From positions 2,046,001 through 2,110,000 of the forward strand of contig JAUPFP010000031.1 in NCBI GenBank assembly GCA_036925085.1: a stretch of DNA of 64,000 nt, in the 5' to 3' direction. Both the position numbers and the translations under genes were made by a program. The notes beneath the pieces were generated by a model, which saw only the letters and a list, made by a program, of their open reading frames with translations, made no database searches and was not told the origin of the DNA. Source of the stretch: Brachycybe producta (Eukaryota > Arthropoda > Diplopoda > Playtdesmida > Andrognathidae). This document shows, piece by piece, positions 57,601 to 64,000 of this stretch; position 1 is the stretch's first letter, and each line of letters starts with the position of its first letter.

Positions 57601-59930
57601 AAATGTAACTAAACAATTTTATTGGAAATTTTGACTTTCATGAACTTCTTCTCTAGAAGAGTATTACGGATTTTAGGGCCTTGGCACACGAACCACTTTT
57701 GAATTGTCAAGTTCTACAGCAAAAGTCTGAATCCTAAATTATGGGTTACATTCCCAAAGTGTCTCATCAATCAAGGTCAGTCTACGACATACTCCAGAAC
57801 CTCATAGTTTCGTTCCGAATCAAAAAGGAAGTTACCTTCCATCCTTTAGAATGTCGAACTTCAAAGCCGAACAAGTTCCGAATTATACGATAAGTTCCCA
57901 AATGCATCCAGCAACCCGCTTAGGACAGTGAAAACTCATACGTCGTTCTCAACACCTTAGACAAATCGAAACTCAATAGTTTTCGTTAAGTTTGCCAAAA
58001 AAAAAAGGAAGTTTCTAATCCCCTCGAAAGTTTCGGCAGAAAACAGAACACCAAATGACAAACTAGAAGAAACTCGCAACCATCTTTCAAAAGCTCTACC
58101 CACACTTGAAAAATTACTAAAGCCTCGTTTTCACGATGGCGATAGTTCTTTCATGAGAGTAGCTGTCATGAAAGTTGCGGATAGTTCACTGTCTCACGAT
58201 AGCAGCAACTGTCTACATGTGTTGAAGTAACGGTGATAGTTGCCTGTCACATGACAGTGTGACGTCTACTTCACTAGATATCATTGAGTCAACAACAGTG
58301 TTGCCTCTCTCTCTCTCTCTTCCTCCAGAAGCCAAATTTCCCTACAAAGTGGATATTTCCCTACAAGACAGGCAGTTAGAAATCGGAGAGAACTTCAGTT
58401 GGCTCCGCCCTTGTTAAGACGACCGGCAACTTCTAATTGGTTTGGTTATGTAGTCTGACGTCACATGCTCTCCGCCCTTTTTCAACGTCGAACCACCAAA
58501 CAAACCAATTAGAAGTTATCGGTCGTCATAAAAAGGGCGGAGCCAACTGAAGTTCTCCCCGATTTCTAACTGCCTGTCCCTACAAAGTGGTCACTCAACA
58601 ACTATTACTATATCGTGATAGTATTATCAACTATCTAGTCAAACGAGATAGTTGTTATAGTTACTATCGCAACGGTGTGATAGTGACTATCATGTGGTTT
58701 TCACGATGATAGTTCTCGCGATAGTTGCTGCTCTTGTGACAGCAACTATCGTGAAAACTATCATCGCGAAAACGAGGCTTAAGAAACAGCCATAAGCCAC
58801 CAATACCACACATTATGTTTGTGTCCTTTACGAAAAAAAGGACACAAAAATAATGTTCGGCATCTGTCATTAACGACTGAATGCACACACGGCCTCACAC
58901 TTCACTGACCCCGCCAATCCATCTATCCATCGTAAAAAAAAACCAAACTACAAACACGTCAACATGATTATCACAACCTTGAAAGAAGAAATAGAAAAGC
59001 CAACGAAAAAAAGAAAACAAAACTAACTTGTTGGACGAAATGCCATTGCAAATGGCCGCAATGTCGAACTTGTAGTTCTTCCGTTTCTCGCAGTTCAGCG
59101 TCTTCTTCGCAAGAAGTTCCGCTTCACCTTCGTCACGATTTAAAAGCCGTACTTCGAACGGTGCTTCACCATGATGTTTGTTCACGATACGAAAGCTGCA
59201 ATTTGAACCTACGATACCGAAGAAAAAAAAAATTGCAGCTACGAGAAACAACGAACATCTAGATAGAGATAGGAATAAGGAACAGGTTTAATCGGTTAAC
59301 AAATAATTGGAAACCGGTTTTGATTTGTTCGTCTATCTTGCCTGAACCGGTTCTCAAATATGCATTAGCAGATTTGCGCAGCACATTAGACGCAAATCTT
59401 CTAATGCATATTTGGGAACCGGTTTCCAATTTATTTGTTAACCGATTAAACCGGTTCCGAACCGAATAGAAACGGTTCGGTTCTACTCGTTGCCACCTCT
59501 ATCTTAGAGAAAACACTATAATTAGCCCATTAGTATTAGGCTATTAGCAGAGCGCATGCGTATTACCATCTTATCGTTTTATATAGGAAAGTAATTGCAG
59601 ATTTGCGTTAGCAGCGCCATCTATTGATCACCAATGGAAACTGCCGATGAGACGTTCACTATAGGAAACCTATCTAAAATCCTATATAAAACGATAAGAT
59701 GGCAATACGCATGCGCTCTGCTAATACTAATGGGCTAACGCTAATGAGGAAACTGGGAAACACTTTTTTTTTATCAGCGATGATGATGATGATGATGTCG
59801 GAACCTTTGAGAGAATAATGTCACTTACCACCCGTCACTCGTATTTTGGGTGTCACTTCGACGATCCTCTCGTTTTCTTTCACTAAACCATGATAACCAA
59901 CTTCCGGTCTCGGCAATTCCAATCTTGGAA
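48652..59930 (-). CDS. CLSTN: Calsyntenin (cadherin/LamG type I membrane protein), 5' exon missing
   Basis: Seventeen phase-consistent exons: 59930-59829, 59208-59028, 56854-56646, 56142-55996, 55921-55730, 55184-54918, 54840-54662, 54318-54192, 53617-53463, 53388-53237, 52992-52781, 52215-52054, 51986-51841, 51734-51569, 49852-49808, 49077-48905 and 48816-48652. They encode 926 residues; family members are about 950-980 with the signal peptide. Two cadherin repeats come first (VMDVNEYEPMF, YDCGMKRSK). The LamG-type domain follows (HIGKGCDRDTYS, LPTDDGHESDQIYEFDG, CDDEWHHYAVNV, LVVGACWE), then NSREFPTPGRRNLRI and LTCSELNGRFVSNEY. One membrane segment (HTVTIIIVVCVGFLVFMIVL) leads to the cytoplasmic tail. 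The tail has both kinesin light chain-binding motifs, MAWDDSSL and LEWDDSTL, the NPME motif that in vertebrates binds X11/Mint, and an acidic stretch. Calsyntenins act in axonal vesicle transport and at synapses. Confidence 0.95.
49078..50290. other. Calsyntenin introns 14-15 region, nothing recognised
   Basis: Intronic sequence around the 45-bp exon at 49808-49852. No interspersed family was identified; open frames at 49197-49418 and 50156-50423 look incidental, the latter running into the family B dimer. Confidence 0.35.
50292..50683. mobile_element. Tandem dimer of the family B hAT-like MITE
   Basis: Two head-to-tail copies, about 50292-50474 and 50477-50683, both carrying the GTTGGCTCCGCCC...CAACTTCTAATTGG arms. 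GAAAAAAG precedes the first copy and follows the second, but no duplication is seen at the internal junction, so a single 8-bp target duplication encloses the dimer. Confidence 0.8.
51200..51300. repeat. Family I repeat
   Basis: TGGTCCCTTTGCCATAGGAC and GCTTGCAGAGTAATCATTAT match the segment at about 44985-45130 and, inverted, that at 18360-18500. Confidence 0.6.
52255..52740. mobile_element. Family A MITEs in calsyntenin intron 11
   Basis: A copy at about 52258-52530 (GGTTTTAAAATGTAAAACGC ... TTACCCTTCTAGTTTCTAAA) and a diverged second one to 52690 (AACTAGAAGAGTAA ... TTACTCTTCTAGTTACTAAA). Confidence 0.75.
54100..54165. repeat. Family J repeat
   Basis: CATCATTTGCATATTTTTAC and AAATAGCTGCTTATATAAAA, then CAGCTTTAA, match the stretch that spans the end of GLIS exon 5. 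Confidence 0.55.
54345..54635. mobile_element. Family A MITE, full length, in calsyntenin intron 7
   Basis: GTTTTAGAAACTAGAAGGGT ... TGCTACCCTTCTAGTTTCTA, flanked by the long-form ends TTTGAACTCTTTTAATTATT and CAAGAGTTCAAGAGGCGTTT/CCATTTTAAAACCACCTTAA. Confidence 0.8.
55225..55640. repeat. ATTCGATT-rich repeat with a 35-bp tandem core
   Basis: The central part repeats AATCGGAACCAATAAATTGA followed by TTCTCCGATTAATCG about four times (55420-55590). The flanks carry diverged AATCGAATCG words in both orientations. In calsyntenin intron 5. Confidence 0.8.
56210..56640. repeat. Array of family A end motifs in calsyntenin intron 3
   Basis: Repeated AAACTAGAAGAGTAAA units, with inverted TTAACTCTTCTAGTTTCTAA and TTTACTTTACCAGTTTCCAA units, separated by AGTAGAAATTGAAA. 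Confidence 0.75.
56890..58115. other. Calsyntenin intron 2, non-repetitive segment
   Basis: About 1.2 kb of mixed-composition DNA without an interspersed family I can name. The open frames at 56974-57203 and 57428-57616 show no family resemblance. AACCTGGATGA at about 57183 also occurs near 46231, which may mark two relics of one element. Confidence 0.35.
58119..58783. mobile_element. Foldback element with nested family B MITE
   Basis: The outer arms AAGCCTCGTTTTCACGATGG and, at the right, CATCGCGAAAACGAGGCTTA are an inverted pair. GATAGTT / AACTATC words fill the interior. A family B MITE (58368-58577) sits inside, with CCCTACAAG on the left and CCCTACAAA on the right as its target duplication. 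Confidence 0.85.
59280..59490. mobile_element. AACCGGTT foldback repeat
   Basis: TTTAATCGGTTAACAAATAA with TTGGAAACCGG pairs with CCGGTTTCCAATTTATTTGT followed by TAACCGATTAAA. A related, degraded unit lies at 60030-60220 (GAACCGGTTCGGTTCTACCC). Confidence 0.75.
59510..59752. mobile_element. Foldback element, ~240 bp, with long near-perfect arms
   Basis: The left arm TTAGCCCATTAGTATTAGGC, TAGCAGAGCGCATGCG and ATCTTATCGTTTTATATAGG is repeated inverted on the right (CTATATAAAACGATAAGATG, CGCATGCGCTCTGCTAATAC, TAATGGGCTAA). It sits in calsyntenin intron 1, about 70 bp from the exon. Confidence 0.8.
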
Positions 59931-60231
59931 CTGTAATATAGATAAGGCGAAACAAAAACAATTAGTAAATTATTATTTATTATCATAAGGAATGCTGGGT
60001 TTCTCCAAAGATTTAAAAAAAAACTAGAAGATGTCAACGGTTTGGAACCGGTAGAACCGATTCGCTGGAACTGATAGAATCAGTTCGCCAGTATAGGTCG
60101 AACTGAAAAAGAACCGGTTCGGTTCTACCCTTTGCCACCTTTAACTAATGTTTTGCGCAAATCTGCTAATGCAAATTGGGAACCAGTTCTGATCAGTTCG
60201 TTGATGCTATGAACCGGTTAAAGTGTTTTTA

Positions 60232-60600
60232 GAAACTGGAAAGTGTTTTAGAAACTAGAAAGTGTTTTATAACCTAGAAAGTGTTTTAGAAACCAAAAAG
60301 TATTTTAGAAACTAAAAAGTGTTCTAGAAACTAGAAAAGTGTTTTAGAAACTAGAAAAGTGTTTTAGAAACTAGAAAAAGTATTTTAGAAACTAGAAAAA
60401 GTTTTAGAAACTAGAAAAAGTTTTAGAAACTAGAAAAAGTGTTTTAGAAACTAAAAAGTGTTCTAGAAACTAGAAAAGTGTTTTAGAAACTAGAAAGTGT
60501 TTTAGAATCTATGAAGTGTTTTAGAAACTAAAAAGTGTTCTAGAAACTAGAAAAAGTATTTTAGAAACTAGAAAAAGTTTTAGAAACTAGAAAAATTAAA
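60232..60600 (+). repeat. Minisatellite, 19-20-bp unit, derived from family A end
   Basis: About nineteen units of GTGTTTTAGAAACTAGAAAA, running directly into a family A MITE. The unit equals the outer end motif of that MITE, so the array probably grew by slippage of the element's end. Confidence 0.9.
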
Positions 60601-60860
60601 GTATTTTAGTATTTTCATGTTGTTATTTTTCAAAATAAGCTTTTAATGTCATTTTTAAAATGACTCAACATTAAGCTGATGATATTTTTCTTTATAAAAA
60701 CGTTTATTTTGAAAGATATCAAACCTGAAAATACTCTCAAGTGATTGAGCTACCCTTCTAGTTTCTAAAACACTTTCTAGTTTCTCGTAATTTTGCTTAA
60801 AATCTGAAAGACAGAAGAAGTGTTCGAAACTCAGCTGTTCCTAATAAACCATCTTTTAAT
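60600..60860. mobile_element. Family A MITE
   Basis: Inverted arms CTTTTAATGTCATTTTTAAA / AAAACGTTTATTTTGAAAGA, closing CTACCCTTCTAGTTTCTAAA and AACTCAGCTGTTC...ACCATCTTTTAA. Confidence 0.75.
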
Positions 60861-61248
60861 AATCAATTAAAAAAATTAAGCTTTTTTTTTAAAAAAAATC
60901 AAATCTAATCATTTCTAAAAGTGAAACAATTTCGAGGTTTTTATTTTAATAGAAAAACGAGTTGTAAAAACCCTGGAGAGAACGAACCGAGCAACGAGAA
61001 CGAACCTTTCATTCAAGTGAATAATTTTACCGGATGATTTTCTACAGGAAACTCCCTAAACATTTCCAGAATCATTAAATTTTTAATACAGCCAATAAAA
61101 ACGATCTTTTTTTTTAGAAGGAAAAATAGAAAGAACCAAAAAAATATTCTAGTCTAGAAAAAACATAGGCGTCAATTCTCCTCCAATCATGTTTTCTCAT
61201 GAAAAAAACCCTTCTACTCTTCAGAAGAAGAAAAAAAACCACACTTAC

Positions 61249-61252
61249 TCAT
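61249..61252 (-). other. Possible calsyntenin 5' exon end (weak)
   Basis: On the minus strand, GCGATGAGTAAGTG gives an ATG followed by one base and a perfect GTAAGT donor; phase 1 matches the acceptor of the exon at 59930. This join would encode no signal peptide, which calsyntenins need, so either another small exon lies between or the true leader exon is elsewhere. Recorded only as a candidate. Confidence 0.15.
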
Positions 61253-61448
61253 CGCAACTTCAATGGAAAAGAGAGAGAGCGTGGATTCTTCGCACAAAAA
61301 TCAATGGCGGATCCGGTAAGGATGCCGGTTACAGACGATCAATTCTAGATTGTCCAATCCTTGACTGGGGAACAGACTAATCATAAGGTCACTAGGTGAC
61401 CTACCCTTTAGACCTTTTTTTATATTGGTGATTAGGTGGGGAATCCCT

Positions 61449-61767
61449 AATAACTTCTACACACATCTGATAATTTAAATGCATTTAATTAATAAACGTG
61501 TTCTACAGAGCCCTGTGAAGGACAAACAAACAATATGTCGAATTCAATTTATTCAGTTAATTAATCTTGAAAATATTGAGTTAATTAACTTAAATATAAT
61601 CAGATAAACTATTGACATTAAAATATTGATTTAGTATTTTCAATTTAAAATATTAATAATTAAAAGTCAATTTTTATTTGGTGTTCGTGTCCTTAACTGG
61701 ATTCCGTATAATTCACCTAAACACATTTAATTTGAATTCATTAAACTCATGGTGTGTACAAGGTATA
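61449..61767. mobile_element. Family D MITE, copy 2
   Basis: Begins TAACTTCTACACACATCTG and ends GGTGTGTACAAGGTATAAG. Interior CTACAGAGCCCTGTGAAGGA and AACTGGATTCCGTATAATTC. The next copy lies in the opposite orientation about 100 bp further on. Confidence 0.8.
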
Positions 61768-61862
61768 AGTGACCTACAGTTCATATTTAAAAGTAAAGGT
61801 CACTAAATGACCTAAAGTTTTTTTACAAATATCTATCTGAAAGTGTAGGTCACCGAGTGACC

Positions 61863-62420
61863 TAATACCTTGTACAATGTACACACATGAGTTAAATGAA
61901 TTCTAATTAAATGTGTTTAGGTGAATTATACGGAATCCAGTTAAGGACACATGAACACCAAATAAAAATTCACTTTTATTATTAATATTTTAAATTGAAA
62001 TACTAAATCAATATTTTAATGTCAATAGTTTATCTGATTATATTTAAGTTAATTAACTCAATATTTTCAGATTAATTAACTGAATAAATTGAATTCGACA
62101 TATTGTTTGTTTGTCCTTCACAGGGCTCTGTAGAACACGTTTATGCATTAAACAGGCATTTAGAAATAGGCACATACAGAAGTTGGCTCCGCCCTTTTTA
62201 TGACGACTGGCAACTTCTAATTGGTTTGTTATGTAGTCTGACGTCACATGCTCTCCGCCCTTTTTCAACGTCGAAACCACACAACAAACCAATTAGAAGT
62301 TGCCGGTCGTCATAAAAATGGGCGGAGCCAACTTGTGTTCGTCCCGATTTCTAACTGCCTGTGTGCATTAAGTATAAGATTAGTCTGTCCCTCTCAAAAG
62401 TTAAACAGGCCAAATATGTT
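61863..62420. mobile_element. Family D MITE, copy 3, interrupted by a family B MITE
   Basis: TAATACCTTGTACAATGTAC ... CTCTGTAGAACACGTTTA follows family D until 62151, where the family B element 62152-62362 interrupts it. TGCATTAA before (62144-62151) and after (62364-62371) the insert is an exact 8-bp target duplication. Family D sequence does not clearly resume, so the distal end may be lost; the right limit is approximate. Confidence 0.75.
62152..62362. mobile_element. Family B hAT-like MITE, nested
   Basis: ACAGGCATTTAGAAATAGG ... CCCGATTTCTAACTGCCTGT, with the same CTCCGCCC / GGGCGGAG arms and TGACGTCACATG centre as the other copies. Confidence 0.88.
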
Positions 62421-62439
62421 CCAATAACCATTTCTATTC

Positions 62440-63620
62440 TTCTTTTCAATTTGTTCAGAATAGATATTTATTTTGTTTTCATGTTCCCAGATGGCGCCAC
62501 TGCAGTGGCTATTATGTTCTTTAAGGAGGTCTCTACCCTCCAACCCGCGGTTATGAGGAAAATTTATGTTTTTCAAGCAAACTTTTTTCAGAAAAAATAT
62601 AAACTTAAACATAACTTATACTTAATAATGAAATTATTGCAAGCGCCCTCTTGTAGCAGCAATAATTTAATTATTAGAGTATGGTGCGCGCAACATGGCA
62701 TAATTAACACGGCCCGAATAAAACATATTATAAGTCGACATGTCGAGATTAAAATCGAAATTTCGAGATTCTGAAAAAAGTGCAAATGTCGAGATTTTAA
62801 AAAAAAATCTCGCATGTCCTTTACAGGGCTCCGTACAGATGCGCTTGAGTTGAATTAAACGATCAAATGAAAAAAGCCAAGATGGACAAGCCAGAATTGA
62901 TCGTATGTTACCAGCTTAGTCTAAAGAAAAGTGAAAACCGAAGAAAGAAAAGAAGAAGATGATGATGATGATGATGATGAGAGTGTATTAAAGGTTTATG
63001 GCTAATATAACGCTCGAAGGTGGCATTCAAAATGTCATAGCAACTCGGTTGGAACCGCAAAAATATCGCTCATAAATCCACGTCAATTCAACGGTCCAGT
63101 GGATCTTCCTTATAGCAAACCCACCCCCCAACAACATCATTATTAATACTGAATTGAAGAAAAAACGTTTTGTTAGTTTTCTGTAGACGGCGGCGCTCCT
63201 TAAAGTAAACAAGCCGCGCCAAATAAAAAAAAGAAGGCGCGAGAGAGAATTTAATATCAATTTGATATAAATCAACAAAATAACTTTGTTATGAAACCAT
63301 AAAACAGCGCCTCAAGGACCAATCAGAGAAAGCGGCTTAAAAAAAATACTCCATGAAACCACAAAGCTCGAGTCAGACTGTGATTCAACAACATTAAACA
63401 TCGAACTACGTGTGTGGCGCTTCGTAAGAGGCTACATATCGTAAAATTACTTCGAAAAATACCCACTAAGAGCGCTAGCATCGTTTTTCTATTGTGCCCA
63501 TAGATCCGATGTTAAATTTTAATTTTTAAAATACACAGCAGTCGCGGCGGCAATATGTTCATTTTTCATATTTAAAGTTGTCCAATTTTGATGGTTCAAA
63601 GTGCAATGTGCACCTTAAAT
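62440..63620. other. Flanking DNA upstream of calsyntenin, no gene recognised
   Basis: Holds a family G fragment at about 62455-62515 (AGATGGCGCCACTGCAGTGG), short TCGAGATT repeats near 62741-62808 and an ATG/GAT microsatellite near 62956-62980. A calsyntenin promoter or leader exon could lie here but no signal-peptide-like exon was found. Confidence 0.35.
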
Positions 63621-63993
63621 ACATGCTGATCGCTTGATAGAATAACTAAAAATTGGTAAGTGCGGTTCTATTTCTTTAAAAACAATTTCAAAATCGCGAA
63701 TTTCTAACTCTTATGTTGAATTCCATTGAGTACGCGCTCGTAAACACAAAAACATCCAATTAAAATATTGGTAAAAATAGCTAAAAATAATTTTAAAATA
63801 CCAGAAAAAATTCAGCACGTGCGCCAATGTGTTGGCTTCACTGTCGTTTAATTGTGGGTTTTTAAAATTATTTCTACGTATTTTTACCAATATTTTAATT
63901 GGATGGAGTTAGAAATTGGCGATTTTGAAATATTTTTTTTAAAAATAGAAAAACACTTACCAATTTTTTGTCATTCTATCACTAGATCAGCAT
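63621..63993. mobile_element. Foldback element at the window edge
   Basis: The left arm CATGCTGATCGCTTGATAGA, AACTAAAAATTGGTAAGTGC and AAATCGCGAATTTCTAACTC pairs with the right arm GAGTTAGAAATTGGCGATTT, AACACTTACCAATTTTTTG and TTCTATCACTAGATCAGCAT. Inner arms CATCCAATTAAAATATTGGT / ACCAATATTTTAATTGGATG. Confidence 0.8.
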
Positions 63994-64000
63994 ATATTTA

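Overview
This is AT-rich animal nuclear DNA. Its genes have many small exons, GT-AG introns and a very heavy load of short palindromic repeats. Five protein genes can be assembled exon by exon from conserved protein motifs and matching intron phases. All five belong to families typical of metazoans, so the source is an animal, most likely an invertebrate. The small exons, fairly compact genes and MITE-filled introns would suit a tunicate or a similar genome, but the phylum cannot be fixed from this window.

Layout. 3745-11963 (minus): ZNG1/CBWD, a zinc metallochaperone GTPase; only the first seven exons are inside the window. 12621-15903 (plus): complete TAX1BP3/TIP-1, a single PDZ domain, head-to-head with ZNG1 across a 657-bp gap that holds a CRE site. 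19447-25324 (minus): complete DNAJC22, a membrane protein with a C-terminal J domain, convergent with TAX1BP3; its first intron is GC-AG. 28007-33948 (minus): complete GLIS-type five-finger transcription factor. 48652-59930 (minus): calsyntenin, complete except for the signal-peptide exon. One unassigned minus-strand exon candidate lies at 40683-40800. I saw no rRNA, tRNA gene, CRISPR or prokaryotic feature.

The rest is repeats. Recurring families are named here and used in the entries: A, a hairpin MITE with ends resembling GAAACTAGAAGGGTAG / CTTCTAGTTTC; B, a hAT-like MITE with CAGGCAG ends and 8-bp target duplications; C, ends GGGCTCGGATTTTTATG; D, ends CCTTGTACACACATGAG; E, a repeat with a conserved GTGTGGC...ATCGCCGG core; F, GGAACCCTGTTTAGAGGG; G, elements with GATGGCGCCA...GCAGTGGCT; H, a CCCACTAGACCCATG-rich repeat; I, a CCCTTTGCCATAGG repeat; J, a TATGCAAATGA repeat; and a tRNA-derived SINE. 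There are also several minisatellite arrays (units of about 20, 22, 30, 31, 35 and 270 bp), a 600-bp GA tract and a TTA tract. The clearest composite structure is at 1186-3183: two inverted copies of a ~0.7-kb element flanked by one 5-bp duplication.

The genes do not form a pathway. They act respectively in zinc delivery, PDZ scaffolding, membrane chaperone function, transcription and neuronal membrane trafficking. Exon coordinates were derived by hand from phase-consistent splice sites; individual edges could be off by a base or two.
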